From NCBI GenBank assembly GCA_012839745.1, contig DUMS01000037.1, forward strand, positions 1-63,805: a stretch of DNA of 63,805 bases. Direction: 5' to 3'. Positions 8,963 to 20,798 of this stretch are shown here, piece after piece; positions within the stretch are counted from its first letter, which is position 1; every line of letters begins with the position of its first letter. Below the pieces are notes generated by a model. The model was not told the DNA's origin. It saw nothing but the letters and a program-made list of their open reading frames with translations, and made no database searches. A program made the position numbers and the translations under genes. The DNA comes from Tissierellia bacterium. Lineage in GTDB: Bacteria; Bacillota; Clostridia; Tissierellales; Tepidimicrobiaceae.

Positions 8963-9544
8963 TTGTATGAATATATTACAGGAAAGCTTGTTGGTATAAA
9001 GGATGACTATGTAGTCCTTGAAAATGGAGGAATAGGATATAGAATATATACTTCCAGGAATTCCATTATGAATGTTGATGTAGGCGATATTGTAACCATG
9101 TATCTGGACCTGAACGTAAGGGAGGATGGAATATATCTATACGGGTTTACATCAGAAGATGAGCTGGATATGTTCAATATGCTCAGGCTTGTTTCCAAAA
9201 TAGGACCTAAGGTTGCCTTAAGCATATTATCAGCTTTAACATATAACGAGATAAAAAATGCCATATATAATAACGATGCTGACATATTTCTTAAGGCTTC
9301 AGGCATAGGGAAAAAGACTGCAAACAGGATAATACTTGAACTTAAGGACAGGATAAAGGGCGAGGATATTATAGAAGAAAAGGGCTTAAGCACAGCAGGA
9401 GATGATGTGGAAGCTGCAATAGAAGGGCTGATGTCCTTAGGATATACTAAGGGTGAAGTGCTTAAAGCTTTAGGAAATCTGGATTTGAGCCAGATGAAAG
9501 CTGAACACATAATAAAGGAAGCCCTAAAGAGGCTTTCAAAATAA
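8963..9544 (+). CDS. ruvA: Holliday junction branch migration protein RuvA
   Basis: DNA-junction-binding partner of RuvB. About 193 residues: an OB-fold (residues 1-60), two helix-hairpin-helix motifs (LRLVSKIGPKVALSIL and FLKASGIGKKTANRIILEL) and a C-terminal RuvB-contacting domain (EAAIEGLMSLGYTKGEV). The TTG at 8963 gives the family-typical MYEYITGKL start with AGGGTGA upstream. GTG 8954 and ATG 8957 are in-frame alternatives too close to that site. Confidence 0.95.
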   Translation: MYEYITGKLVGIKDDYVVLENGGIGYRIYTSRNSIMNVDVGDIVTMYLDLNVREDGIYLYGFTSEDELDMFNMLRLVSKIGPKVALSILSALTYNEIKNAIYNNDADIFLKASGIGKKTANRIILELKDRIKGEDIIEEKGLSTAGDDVEAAIEGLMSLGYTKGEVLKALGNLDLSQMKAEHIIKEALKRLSK

Positions 9545-9565
9545 TAGGAAAGGTATTGGTTTCAT

Positions 9566-10576
9566 ATGGATAGAAATAATGAGCGTATTGTTACAAGGTC
9601 AATTAAGGATGAGGAGAGGGAAAGCGAAATTACATTAAGGCCAAAATGGATTGATGAGTATATTGGTCAGGACAAGGTAAAGGAGAAGCTTAAGATATTC
9701 ATAAAGGCTGCAAAGGAGCGCAATGAGCCTTTGGACCATGTGCTGTTATATGGCCCCCCAGGGCTTGGGAAGACTACCCTGGCGCATATAATTGCCAATG
9801 AAATGGGGGTAAATGCCAGAATTACTTCAGGACCTGCCATTGAAAGACCTGGGGATCTGGCAAGCATTCTTACCAATCTGGCAGAGGATGATGTGCTCTT
9901 TATAGATGAAATTCACAGATTAAACAGGGCAGTAGAGGAAATACTGTACCCAGCCATGGAGGATTATGCACTGGATATAATAATAGGGAAGGGCCCTAGC
10001 GCAAGATCAGTAAGGCTTGACTTGTCAAGGTTTACTCTGATTGGAGCGACAACCAGAGCAGGGCTGTTGACTTCCCCTTTAAGGGATAGATTTGGCGTAA
10101 TGCTCAATCTGGAATTATATGATAGTGATAGCTTAAAGAAGATTGTTAAACGCTCTGCTAAAATACTCAATATAGAAATAGATGAATTGGGAGCTCTTGA
10201 AATTGCAAAGAGGTCAAGAGGCACTCCTAGAATTGCAAATAGGCTGTTAAAAAGGGTAAGGGACTATGCTCAGGTAATGGGAGAAGGCATAATAACACTG
10301 GATGTGGCAAAAAAAGGCCTGGAGATTCTTGAAATTGATGAGCTGGGATTGGATGAAGTGGACAGGAAGCTGATACTTACCATGATAGAAAATTTCGGAG
10401 GAGGGCCTGTAGGAATAGACACCCTTTCTGCAGCTACTGGTGAGGAAAAGGCTACAATTGAGGATGTATATGAACCATATCTGTTGCAGATAAATTTCAT
10501 AAACAGGACTCCCCGGGGAAGGGTTGTTACAAAGAAGGCTTATGACCATTTTAAAATACCTTATAACGAGAGTTGA
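9566..10576 (+). CDS. ruvB: Holliday junction branch migration ATPase RuvB
   Basis: AAA+ motor of the RuvABC resolvasome, 336 residues. Walker A is [12 protein letters not shown], Walker B is [11 protein letters not shown], sensor 1 is [10 protein letters not shown], and a C-terminal winged helix ends [12 protein letters not shown]. Starts at ATG 9566 and follows ruvA by 21 bases. Confidence 0.97.
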   Translation: MDRNNERIVTRSIKDEERESEITLRPKWIDEYIGQDKVKEKLKIFIKAAKERNEPLDHVLLYGPPGLGKTTLAHIIANEMGVNARITSGPAIERPGDLASILTNLAEDDVLFIDEIHRLNRAVEEILYPAMEDYALDIIIGKGPSARSVRLDLSRFTLIGATTRAGLLTSPLRDRFGVMLNLELYDSDSLKKIVKRSAKILNIEIDELGALEIAKRSRGTPRIANRLLKRVRDYAQVMGEGIITLDVAKKGLEILEIDELGLDEVDRKLILTMIENFGGGPVGIDTLSAATGEEKATIEDVYEPYLLQINFINRTPRGRVVTKKAYDHFKIPYNES

Positions 10577-10591
10577 GGTGACAGTATAATT

Positions 10592-10651
10592 GTGTCATGT
10601 ATTGTTATAAGCTTATTGCTTACATTAATACTGAATCTACTCAGAAGATAG
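10592..10651 (+). CDS. Possible 19-residue membrane microprotein between ruvB and spoIID
   Basis: GTG 10592 has GAGGTGA about eight bases upstream and opens a 19-codon frame (MSCIVISLLLTLILNLLRR) ending at TAG 10651, eleven bases before the spoIID start. The sequence is a single hydrophobic segment ending in two arginines, as in small bacterial membrane peptides. It could equally be a leader region. Only the ribosome site and composition support it. Confidence 0.35.
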   Translation: MSCIVISLLLTLILNLLRR

Positions 10652-10661
10652 GGGGACATTG

Positions 10662-12029
10662 ATGAGGAAAATAATATCAGCAATATCTATTTTAGCAGTT
10701 CTTATAGGATTTGCCATATCCTATGGAAAAGCATATGCAGATACAGGATATGATGGCTTCATTAAGGTAAGGCTTACAAGCCCTTTGAAATCAGATGATA
10801 AAGTAAAGCTTTATAGTGAAAGAGGCTTCTCACTCTATTGTATTGATGATTTGGAAAATGAACTGGGATTTCCGGAGGTAAATGAAATATATGTGACTTC
10901 AGGTGAAGAAGGAGATATAGTTTTTCTTGACTCCAATGGGGAATTGGTATATATTCTTACTGCTGATGCCAAGTTGCTTCTTACATCCAGAGGTGAAGAT
11001 ATAAGGGTAAAGGTTGAGGACAGATACTACAGGGGCTATCTTATGTTTAATGCCATAGGGGACAAGCTTATTGTTATAAACTATTTGCCTCTGGAGGAAT
11101 ACCTTTATGGCGTGCTTCCAAAGGAAATGGGTTTTTCATTCCATATAGAAGCTTTAAAGGCTCAGGGTATAGCAGCTCGAACCTATGCAATAAAGAACTT
11201 CAACAAGCATATAGAAGAAGGCTATAATCTTTGCGATACTTCTTGCTGTCAGGCCTATGGAGGAATGAATGTGGAGAGTTCAAAAACCAATGAAGCTGTG
11301 GATGATACAAAGGGTATGATTATTACATATAACGGTTATCCTATTGATGCAGTATACCATTCAAACAGCGGTGGACATACTGAAAGTGCTGAGGAGGTAT
11401 GGGGAGGAAATCTGCCATATCTTAAAGGTATTCCAGATGAGTTTTCTGAGTCCTATCCCAACAGCAGATGGCAGCTTAAAATGAATTCAAAGGAAATAGA
11501 AGATAAGCTATATAATAATAGCATAGATGTGGGAAAGGTTATGGATATAATCATATTGGATACTACTGCAAATGGAAGGGTAAAGGAGCTAATGATTGTA
11601 GGTGATAAGGGGAATGAGACAATTAGCGGAAATGAATTCAGAACAATAATAGGCACTACTACCCTTAAAAGTGCATTCTTCACTGTAAGTAAGGAAAAAA
11701 TATACGATAAAGAGATTAAAATATATTCTGTAGATAATAATGGGCAAATTAAAACCATTAATTTAAATGATGTTAACATAATCGACGGAGATGGAAATAT
11801 AAAAAGTATAGATGGCTTTTCATCAATTATAACTTATAGAGGGGTTAAGAATATAGACCTGGAAACTACTCCTGTGACACTAAACTTTACTATAGATGGC
11901 AAAGGATATGGCCATGGCGTTGGAATGAGCCAATGGGGAGCACAGGGGATGGCTGTTTATGGCTATAGTTTTGAGGAGATATTAAAGTACTATTATAATG
12001 GAATAGATATAGAAGGAGTAGAAGGATGA
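10662..12029 (+). CDS. spoIID: Stage II sporulation protein D, SpoIID/LytB-type lytic transglycosylase
   Basis: 455 residues from ATG 10662 behind GGGGG. An N-terminal signal/anchor (about 8-27, ending AYA) leads to the SpoIID domain. Visible signatures are [60 protein letters not shown] and the C-terminal [17 protein letters not shown]. In the mother cell SpoIID works with SpoIIM and SpoIIP to remodel septal peptidoglycan during engulfment. It lies between ruvB and queA and is separated from queA by only four bases. The protein is longer than Bacillus SpoIID (about 340), with an extra region near residues 55-130. Confidence 0.9.
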   Translation: MRKIISAISILAVLIGFAISYGKAYADTGYDGFIKVRLTSPLKSDDKVKLYSERGFSLYCIDDLENELGFPEVNEIYVTSGEEGDIVFLDSNGELVYILTADAKLLLTSRGEDIRVKVEDRYYRGYLMFNAIGDKLIVINYLPLEEYLYGVLPKEMGFSFHIEALKAQGIAARTYAIKNFNKHIEEGYNLCDTSCCQAYGGMNVESSKTNEAVDDTKGMIITYNGYPIDAVYHSNSGGHTESAEEVWGGNLPYLKGIPDEFSESYPNSRWQLKMNSKEIEDKLYNNSIDVGKVMDIIILDTTANGRVKELMIVGDKGNETISGNEFRTIIGTTTLKSAFFTVSKEKIYDKEIKIYSVDNNGQIKTINLNDVNIIDGDGNIKSIDGFSSIITYRGVKNIDLETTPVTLNFTIDGKGYGHGVGMSQWGAQGMAVYGYSFEEILKYYYNGIDIEGVEG

Positions 12030-12033
12030 TAAT

Positions 12034-14191
<2,158 letters not shown>

Positions 14192-14258
14192 AAAAGAAGG
14201 TATTTTGAATTTTTTGTTGAATATAAATTAGAGAACAATAAGAAAGGGAGGAAAGTAT

Positions 14259-14573
14259 ATGGCAAACGCAAGCGCAGGTGGAGCTGTAAATTACACTGGT
14301 CTTCTAGTACCTATAGCATTTTTGGTAATATTCTATTTCTTAGCTATTAGACCTCAGAAAAAGAGAGAAAAGCAGATTAATGAAATGAGGGAGAGTCTTA
14401 AAGCTGGGGATGAGGTAATTACCATAGGAGGAATGCATGGAAAGGTATTGAAGGTGAAGGATGATGTTGTCACTTTAGAGCTTGGCGCTGACAGGATAAA
14501 AGTTGATTTCAGCAAATGGGCTATAGGCTCTGTAATTAACAAGGATAAGCAAGAAGAAAAAAAAGATAAATAA
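14259..14573 (+). CDS. yajC: Preprotein translocase subunit YajC
   Basis: 104-residue accessory protein of the Sec-DF complex. A short N-terminal tail, one membrane helix (about 14-31, LLVPIAFLVIFYFLAI), the conserved RPQKKREKQ, and the cytoplasmic domain LKAGDEVITIGGMHGKV...V. ATG 14259 follows GGGAGG. Located after tgt, its usual neighbour in bacteria. Confidence 0.95.
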   Translation: MANASAGGAVNYTGLLVPIAFLVIFYFLAIRPQKKREKQINEMRESLKAGDEVITIGGMHGKVLKVKDDVVTLELGADRIKVDFSKWAIGSVINKDKQEEKKDK

Positions 14574-14601
14574 ACTTCCTTATTTTTAAGGAAGTTTTTA
14601 T
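14571..14601 (+). terminator. Rho-independent terminator after yajC
   Basis: AAACTTCCTTA / TAAGGAAGTTTTTA hairpin starting at the yajC stop codon. Ends the queA-tgt-yajC transcript. Confidence 0.82.
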
Positions 14602-14660
14602 TTTTAGTAATAAACTTCACTTTCCTTTAATAAGTTTTAATAGGATGGGAGGTGGAGTTT

Positions 14661-15038
14661 ATGAAGACAAGCATTGTAAAACGCAGCGGCGATATATTGA
14701 AGAGCCTGGCAGTTGCTGTACTCTTAACGGTTATTCTACTGCTAATCCTGACAGCATTGCTTACATTTACATCCTTAAAGGAAGACAGGATACCTCTGAT
14801 TAATACTGTTATTATGATTCTATCCATAGTTATAGGAAGCATAAGCCTTGCATTTAAGGTAGAGGAAAAGGGTTGGCTGAACGGAGGATTAATAGGAATA
14901 TTATATTTTTTAGTGGTGCTTCTGATAAACTTTTTATTCATAAAGCCTTTTATATTTGACATATATACCATTGGGAAACTGTTGATATGTACTGTAGCTG
15001 GTGTTATAGGAGGAATGATTGGGGTAAACATTAAATAA
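14661..15038 (+). CDS. TIGR04086-family membrane protein
   Basis: 125 residues from ATG 14661, with GGGAGGTGGAG upstream. Four hydrophobic segments (about 12-35, 45-65, 72-95, 100-122) and the characteristic ending GGMIGVNIK. Members of this family occur in clostridia beside the SCIFF peptide gene, exactly as here (75 bases upstream of scfA). Function is not known; a link to SCIFF processing or export is inference from neighbourhood. Confidence 0.8.
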   Translation: MKTSIVKRSGDILKSLAVAVLLTVILLLILTALLTFTSLKEDRIPLINTVIMILSIVIGSISLAFKVEEKGWLNGGLIGILYFLVVLLINFLFIKPFIFDIYTIGKLLICTVAGVIGGMIGVNIK

Positions 15039-15112
15039 AACTTTATATCAATAAAATTTTATGATATAATTACTGTGCATGGGACTGTACATGTAAAAAA
15101 GGAGGGTTATAC

Positions 15113-15253
15113 TTGAAATACATAAAGACTTTATCAGGAAGAAATCTTAAAAACACTTTGGCAAAAGGTGGATGTGGAGAATGCCAAACTTCTTGCCAGT
15201 CTGCCTGCAAAACATCATGCACAGTTGGAAACCAGAAGTGTGAAAATAACTAA
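15113..15253 (+). CDS. scfA: SCIFF peptide, six-cysteine ribosomal peptide precursor
   Basis: 46 residues, TTG start behind AAGGAGGG. The N-terminal part (MKYIKTLSGRNLKNTLAKGG) is a leader. The core has cysteines at 21, 24, 28, 32, 36 and 43 (GGCGECQTSCQSACKTSC then C43). This is the 'six cysteines in forty-five' peptide found across Clostridia. It is modified by the adjacent radical-SAM enzyme, which forms a thioether link between a cysteine and a threonine in studied examples. The biological role of the product is unresolved. Confidence 0.95.
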   Translation: MKYIKTLSGRNLKNTLAKGGCGECQTSCQSACKTSCTVGNQKCENN

Positions 15254-15259
15254 TTAATA

Positions 15260-15291
15260 AAGGCAGTGGTTTTTACCACTCCTTTTTATTT
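15260..15291 (+). terminator. Hairpin between scfA and scfB, terminator or attenuator
   Basis: AGTGGT / ACCACT stem with a four-T loop, followed by CCTTTTTATTT. Placed between peptide and maturase genes, it would allow far more peptide than enzyme transcript by partial termination. Confidence 0.65.
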
Positions 15292-15311
15292 ATATATATA
15301 GGAGGATTTGT

Positions 15312-16670
15312 ATGGAAGCAAGAGACAGAATTCATAAGTTCTATTTAAACGACAGATATGTTGTACTGGATGTATACAGTGGAGCAGTTCATGTAGTTGA
15401 TGGAATAGTATATGATATTCTTGATTACTACAAGGATAATTCTCTGGAGGAAATAATTGAAAAGCTTAGTGGGAAATATAAAATATCACAAATTAAGGAA
15501 GCCTATGATGAGATAAGCACCCTGGAAAGGGAAGGGCTTCTGTATTCTGAAGAGGTGGACACTAGAAATATAAGCTATAATTCAGATAATGTAATCAAGG
15601 CTATGTGCCTACATGTAGCCCATGACTGCAATTTAAGATGCAAATACTGCTTTGCCTCCCAAGGGGATTTTAAGGGGGAAAGGTCCTTAATGAGCCTTGA
15701 AGTAGGCAAGAGGGCATTGGAATTTTTGTGCGAAAATTCAGGGAGAAGAAGAAATCTGGAGGTTGATTTCTTTGGCGGAGAGCCACTGATGAATTTTGAC
15801 CTTGTAAAGGAACTTGTAAACTATGGTAGGGAAATTGAGAAGAAATATAACAAGCATTTCAGATTTACCATAACAACCAATGGAGTGCTCCTTGATGATG
15901 AAAAGATAGACTATATAAACGAAAACATGGACAATGTGGTATTGAGCCTTGATGGCAGAAAAGATGTAAACGATAATATGAGAAAGACTGTTACAGGCAA
16001 GGGAAGCTATGATGTTATAATACCCAAATTTAAGGAGCTTGTTAAAAGGAGAGGGGATAAGGATTACTATATAAGAGGAACCTTTACCAGCTACAATCTG
16101 GATTTTTCAGAGGATGCGCTTCACTTCTACAATGAAGGGTTTAAGAAGATTTCAATTGAACCTGTTGTAACTTCTCCTGAAAACGACTATGCATTAAAAG
16201 ATGAGCATGTTGATGAAATACTGAGGGAATATGAAAAGTTCTCAAAGGAGTATATAGATATAAAGAAGAAGGATAAGGACTTTTTGTTCTTCCACTTCAT
16301 GATAGACTTAAACCAGGGCCCCTGCCTTGCAAAGAGGTCCATTGGATGTGGGGCAGGCAGCGAATATGTGGCTGTAACTCCAGAAGGAGAGCTGTATCCA
16401 TGCCATCAGTTTGTAGGCAATGAGGATTTTAAGCTGGGGGATGTATTCTCAGGCGTGCTAAATACTAAAAAAAGGGAAGAGTTTAAAAAAGCCAACGTAT
16501 TTGCAAAAGAGGAGTGTAAAAGCTGCTGGGCTAAATTCTACTGCAGCGGCGGCTGCCATGCCAATGCCTATAATACAAACGGAGATATACTAAAGCCATA
16601 CAGGATAGGCTGTGAAATGGAGAAGAAGAGAATAGAGTGTGCAATATCCATATTGGCTAACCTGCAATAA
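15312..16670 (+). CDS. scfB: SCIFF thioether maturase, radical SAM/SPASM enzyme
   Basis: 452 residues. An N-terminal peptide-recognition region (about 1-85, with YYKDNSLEEIIEKL) precedes the radical SAM domain with the CxxxCxxC cluster site CNLRCKYC (about 111-118). The C-terminal SPASM domain carries further cysteines (CGAGSEYVAVTPEGELYPC, then CKSCWAKFYCSGGCHANAY). It modifies the ScfA peptide encoded 59 bases upstream. Start ATG 15312 with AGGAGG before it. Its stop codon lies inside a palindromic element. Confidence 0.95.
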   Translation: MEARDRIHKFYLNDRYVVLDVYSGAVHVVDGIVYDILDYYKDNSLEEIIEKLSGKYKISQIKEAYDEISTLEREGLLYSEEVDTRNISYNSDNVIKAMCLHVAHDCNLRCKYCFASQGDFKGERSLMSLEVGKRALEFLCENSGRRRNLEVDFFGGEPLMNFDLVKELVNYGREIEKKYNKHFRFTITTNGVLLDDEKIDYINENMDNVVLSLDGRKDVNDNMRKTVTGKGSYDVIIPKFKELVKRRGDKDYYIRGTFTSYNLDFSEDALHFYNEGFKKISIEPVVTSPENDYALKDEHVDEILREYEKFSKEYIDIKKKDKDFLFFHFMIDLNQGPCLAKRSIGCGAGSEYVAVTPEGELYPCHQFVGNEDFKLGDVFSGVLNTKKREEFKKANVFAKEECKSCWAKFYCSGGCHANAYNTNGDILKPYRIGCEMEKKRIECAISILANLQ

Positions 16671-16698
16671 GACAAGGGGACGGTTCTTTTGTCTTATT
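16666..16698. repeat. REP-like palindrome (AATAAGACAA...TTGTCTTATT)
   Basis: Perfect 10-bp arms at 16666-16675 and 16689-16698 around a 13-base loop GGGGACGGTTCTT. The left arm contains the scfB stop codon. The loop text GGGGACGGTTCTTTTGTC is one I know as a widely scattered short repeat in clostridial genomes, probably mobilised by IS200-like RAYT transposases; that identification is from memory. Only one copy of this type is seen here. Confidence 0.65.
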
Positions 16699-16727
16699 TG
16701 TCTTGTTTAAGTATTGGAGTGATGTAT

Positions 16728-18497
16728 TTGGAAAAATGGTTTTTGAGAAATGTTAAGGGAGATTTGGATGAAATATCAAGGAAGCTTAACATAAGTAAAT
16801 TCCTGGCAAGGATGTTGTTAAACAGGGGTCTTATGGATATAAGGCTTATGGACAGCTTCATCAATCCAACACTGGATAAGCTTCATAACCCAAGGCTTAT
16901 GAAGGACCTGGAATTGGGTGTAGACATATTGAAAAAAAGCATATTGAATAAGGAGAAAATCAGAATATGCGGCGATTATGACCAGGATGGCAATTCCTCC
17001 ATACTTACCCTATATAAGGGTATTACAAGGTGCGGCGGAAATGTTGATTATGTAATTCCCCACAGAGTAACTGATGGATATGGCATAAATGAGAGGATTG
17101 TAACTGAAGCAAAGGAAGATGGAGTGGACCTTATTATTACCTGTGACAATGGAGTATCTGCATTTGATGCAGTGAAGTTGGCAAAGGAACTGGGAATGAA
17201 GATTGTGGTAACAGACCACCATGAAATAAGCTATACTGTTGATGAGAATGGAAATAAGGAGTACAAGCTTCCTGAAGGGGATGCAGTTATAGATCCAAAG
17301 AGACCTGACTGCAGTTATCCCTTTAAGGAACTATGCGGTGCAGGGGTGGCTTTTAAGCTAATCCAGGTGCTGTATGAAGAAATGGGAATAGATGTAGAGG
17401 AGTCCTATGAGCTTTTGGAATTTGTGGCAATGGGCACTGTATGCGATGTTGTGGACCTTGTTGATGAAAACAGGATTATTGTAAAGGAAGGATTAAAGCG
17501 CATTAACAGCACATCCAATAAGGGACTTAAAGCCCTTATTAAGGTTACAGGTCTTGAGGGAAGGGTTATTAATCCATATACCCTTGGATTTGTAATTGGC
17601 CCCTCTATTAATGCCTCAGGAAGGCTTGATTGTGCAGATACTGCAGTTGAGCTTCTTTTGACGGAAGATGAGGATTTGGCATATGAATATGCAGAAAAGC
17701 TTCATTCCCTTAATGAAGAAAGAAAGCACCTGACGGAAAAGGGCATTAAAAAGGTAGTGGAACAGATTGAAATGAATGGATATAAAGACCATAAGGTGCT
17801 GGTAATATATGAGGAGGACATACATGAAAGCGTTGCAGGAATAGTTGCCGGAAGAATTAAGGATATGTACTACAGGCCTACCATTATACTTACTGATTCC
17901 AAGGATGAAGATGAAGTAAAAGGGTCAGCCAGGTCAATAGAGGAATATGACATATTTGAAGAAATATCCAAATGTAAGGACCTGCTTAACAGATTTGGAG
18001 GCCATTCCATGGCTGCAGGGTTATCACTTAACAGGGAAAATATTGAAGAATTAAGGTTAAGGCTTAACGGACAAGCCACTTTAAGTGAAGATGACCTTAT
18101 ACCCAAGATATACCTGGATATGAGGCTTCCTCTGGAGCATATAACATTTAATCTTGTGGAGGAGCTTAAGCTTTTGGAACCCTATGGGAAGGGAAATCCT
18201 AAGCCATTGTTTGGGGAAAAGGATATACCTGTTATGAGAGCTTTTAAAATAGGCAAGAATCAAAATACACTTAAGCTTATTCTAAAGATGAAAAATGAAA
18301 AGACTATAGAAGGATTATATTTTGGAGATGTGGAAGAATTTGAAAGGGTTATGGCTGAAAAGCATGGCAACGAGGAAGTAATTAAAATGTATAAGGGAAT
18401 AGACAATAGTATAAAGCTGGATATAGCTTATAGCCCCAGCATTAACGAGTATATGGGGAACAAAAGCCTGCAGGTTATCATATATAATTATAGGTAA
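16728..18497 (+). CDS. recJ: Single-stranded-DNA-specific exonuclease RecJ
   Basis: DHH-family 5'-3' exonuclease used in recombination and repair. About 589 residues. Motifs: CGDYDQDGNSS (metal-binding DxDG), ITCDNGVSAF, VVTDHHE, GAGVAFKL, GPSINASGR, then the DHHA1 region with SARSIEEYDIFE and NRFGGHSMAAGLSL. TTG 16728 has GGAG about nine bases upstream and gives MEKWFLRN, the usual family start. ATG 16722 and the more distant 16689 are alternatives. Upstream of relA, a common clostridial order. Confidence 0.9.
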   Translation: MEKWFLRNVKGDLDEISRKLNISKFLARMLLNRGLMDIRLMDSFINPTLDKLHNPRLMKDLELGVDILKKSILNKEKIRICGDYDQDGNSSILTLYKGITRCGGNVDYVIPHRVTDGYGINERIVTEAKEDGVDLIITCDNGVSAFDAVKLAKELGMKIVVTDHHEISYTVDENGNKEYKLPEGDAVIDPKRPDCSYPFKELCGAGVAFKLIQVLYEEMGIDVEESYELLEFVAMGTVCDVVDLVDENRIIVKEGLKRINSTSNKGLKALIKVTGLEGRVINPYTLGFVIGPSINASGRLDCADTAVELLLTEDEDLAYEYAEKLHSLNEERKHLTEKGIKKVVEQIEMNGYKDHKVLVIYEEDIHESVAGIVAGRIKDMYYRPTIILTDSKDEDEVKGSARSIEEYDIFEEISKCKDLLNRFGGHSMAAGLSLNRENIEELRLRLNGQATLSEDDLIPKIYLDMRLPLEHITFNLVEELKLLEPYGKGNPKPLFGEKDIPVMRAFKIGKNQNTLKLILKMKNEKTIEGLYFGDVEEFERVMAEKHGNEEVIKMYKGIDNSIKLDIAYSPSINEYMGNKSLQVIIYNYR

Positions 18498-18626
18498 TCT
18501 GACTGTCTGAATTTTTTTGATGAAAATTTTTTTAAATTGATATATAATTCAATATATCTAATAAGTTCGGGAAATTTTGTCTTAATTTTCCTAAAGGTTT
18601 AAATAATAATAATAGGTGAGTATTTA

Positions 18627-20780
18627 ATGATTGAGAATTTATTATCCAAAATACAAGAATATCATCCTTATGCAGATATGGAGCTTATCATAAAAGCGTA
18701 TAATTTTGCTGAAAACTGTCATCAAGGCCAATACAGAAACTCTGGAGAGAATTATTTTGTGCATCCATATAATGTGGCCATGATTTTGGCAGATTTGAAT
18801 ATGGATGATAAGACCATTGCTGCTGCTTTGCTTCATGATGTACTTGAAGATACAGAGGTTACCTATGAAACCCTTGTAGAAAAGTTTGGAGAAGAAGTAG
18901 CCAATCTGGTAGATGGCGTTACAAAGCTGAAAAAGATTAAATTCAAATCCAAACAGGAAAGCCAGGCTGAAAACCTGAGAAAAATGGTTTTGGCAATGGC
19001 TAAGGACATAAGGGTTATTATCATCAAGCTGGCTGATAGGCTGCACAATATGAGAACATTGGAGTATATGAGTGAGGCAAAGAAGAAGGAAAAAGCCCTT
19101 GAGACTCTGGAAATATATGCTCCATTGGCCCATAGGCTTGGTATATCCAAAATAAAATGGGAATTGGAGGACCTGTCCTTAAGGTATCTGGATCCAGAGG
19201 GATATTATGACCTTGTGGAAAAGGTGTCCAAAAGAAGGAAGGAAAGGGAGGAGTATATAAACAGAATAATTAAGGAACTGGATAAAAACCTTGAAGAGAT
19301 GCATATCCGCAGGGATATAAGCGGAAGGCCCAAAAACTTCTACAGCATATACAAGAAGATGGTATATCAGAATAAGAGCTTTGAGCAGATATTCGATTTA
19401 ACTGCCATAAGGGTAATTGTGGACAGCATAAAGGACTGCTATGCTGTACTGGGACTGGTCCATACATTATGGAAGCCTATTCCAGGAAGATTTAAGGATT
19501 ATATTGCCATGCCCAAGCCAAACATGTATCAGTCTTTGCATACAACTGTAATTGGCCCTGAAGGTGAAATATTTGAGGTTCAAATAAGGACCTGGGAAAT
19601 GCACAGGACTGCAGAATATGGTATTGCTGCCCACTGGAAATATAAAGAAGGGAATTTAAAAAGCGATAATTTTGATGAAAAGCTTACCTGGCTAAGGCAG
19701 CTTATGGAATGGCAGAAGGATTTAAAGGATCCAAGAGAGTTTATGGAGACCTTGAAGCTGGATTTGTTTACCGATGAAGTATACGTATTCACTCCAAAGG
19801 GAGATGTTATAAACCTGCCTAATGGGTCAACACCTATAGATTTTGCATACAGAGTCCATACTGATATCGGAAACAAATGTGTTGGAGCCAAGGTGGATGG
19901 AAGAATAGTTCCATTGGATTATAAGCTCAAGAATGGAAACATAGTTGAAATACTTACCTCTGCAAGCAGCAACGGCCCCAGCAGGGACTGGCTAAAGATT
20001 GTAAGGAGCAGCCAGGCTAAAAGCAAAATAAGACAATGGTTTAAGAAAGAGGAAAAGGAAAAGAATATATTAAGAGGTAAGGAGCTACTGGATAAGGAGC
20101 TGAAAAGGCAGGGATTAAAGATAAATGACCAGCTTAAGGAAGAATGGCTTAGGAATACTGCAAAGAAGATGAGCATAAACAGCATAGACGACTTATATGG
20201 TAACCTTGGCTACGGAAGCATAACCTTATCCCAGGTTATGTCAAGGATTAAGGAATACTATAAGGAATATTTCAAGGTACAGGATGAAAAAGCTGCAGTA
20301 GAGAGCAAATTAAAGGAAAAACCATCAAGCCATACAGACCAGGGAGTAAGCATTAAAGGTGTTGACAATATAAAGGTTAGATTTGCAAAGTGCTGTAATC
20401 CCGTGCCTGGAGACGAGATTATTGGATATATAACCCGTGGAAGGGGTGTTTCAATACACAGAAAGGATTGTCCCAATATTTCCTATATAGAAGGCAGTGA
20501 AAGGTTTATGGAGGTTAGCTGGGAGGACAATCAAAAGGCTGAATACAGCGCAGAAATTCAGATAAAGGCACTGGATAGGCCTGGGCTTTTAACTGAAATC
20601 ACCCAGAGCATAACGGAATCAGAACTCTCTTTAACGTCATTAAGTGCAAGAACGAATAAGGAAAAACTGGCAATAATAAATATCCTACTGGAAATCAAAA
20701 ATATAGACCAGCTAAGGGAATTGATGAAGAAGATTCGAAGGCTGAAAGGCATTATTGATGTATACAGGGTTTTAAGCTAG
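18627..20780 (+). CDS. relA: Bifunctional (p)ppGpp synthetase/hydrolase
   Basis: Stringent-response enzyme, 717 residues. HD hydrolase domain (about 45-150, with LLHDVLEDT and LADRLHNMRTLEYM), synthetase domain (about 230-345, FYSIYKKM, DLTAIRVIV, GRFKDYIAMPKPNMYQSLHT), TGS domain (about 385-445, VYVFTPKGDVINLPNGSTPIDFAY), a zinc-finger region with CCNPVPGD, and a C-terminal ACT domain (about 640-717). The intact HD motif means it can both make and degrade ppGpp. ATG 18627 after AGGTGAG. Confidence 0.96.
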   Translation: MIENLLSKIQEYHPYADMELIIKAYNFAENCHQGQYRNSGENYFVHPYNVAMILADLNMDDKTIAAALLHDVLEDTEVTYETLVEKFGEEVANLVDGVTKLKKIKFKSKQESQAENLRKMVLAMAKDIRVIIIKLADRLHNMRTLEYMSEAKKKEKALETLEIYAPLAHRLGISKIKWELEDLSLRYLDPEGYYDLVEKVSKRRKEREEYINRIIKELDKNLEEMHIRRDISGRPKNFYSIYKKMVYQNKSFEQIFDLTAIRVIVDSIKDCYAVLGLVHTLWKPIPGRFKDYIAMPKPNMYQSLHTTVIGPEGEIFEVQIRTWEMHRTAEYGIAAHWKYKEGNLKSDNFDEKLTWLRQLMEWQKDLKDPREFMETLKLDLFTDEVYVFTPKGDVINLPNGSTPIDFAYRVHTDIGNKCVGAKVDGRIVPLDYKLKNGNIVEILTSASSNGPSRDWLKIVRSSQAKSKIRQWFKKEEKEKNILRGKELLDKELKRQGLKINDQLKEEWLRNTAKKMSINSIDDLYGNLGYGSITLSQVMSRIKEYYKEYFKVQDEKAAVESKLKEKPSSHTDQGVSIKGVDNIKVRFAKCCNPVPGDEIIGYITRGRGVSIHRKDCPNISYIEGSERFMEVSWEDNQKAEYSAEIQIKALDRPGLLTEITQSITESELSLTSLSARTNKEKLAIINILLEIKNIDQLRELMKKIRRLKGIIDVYRVLS

Positions 20781-20798
20781 TGAGAGGAGTGCATAATA

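Noticed and set aside
9007-9510. 167-codon open frame antisense to ruvA
   Set aside because: Serine-rich, no start signal, and ruvA is certain.
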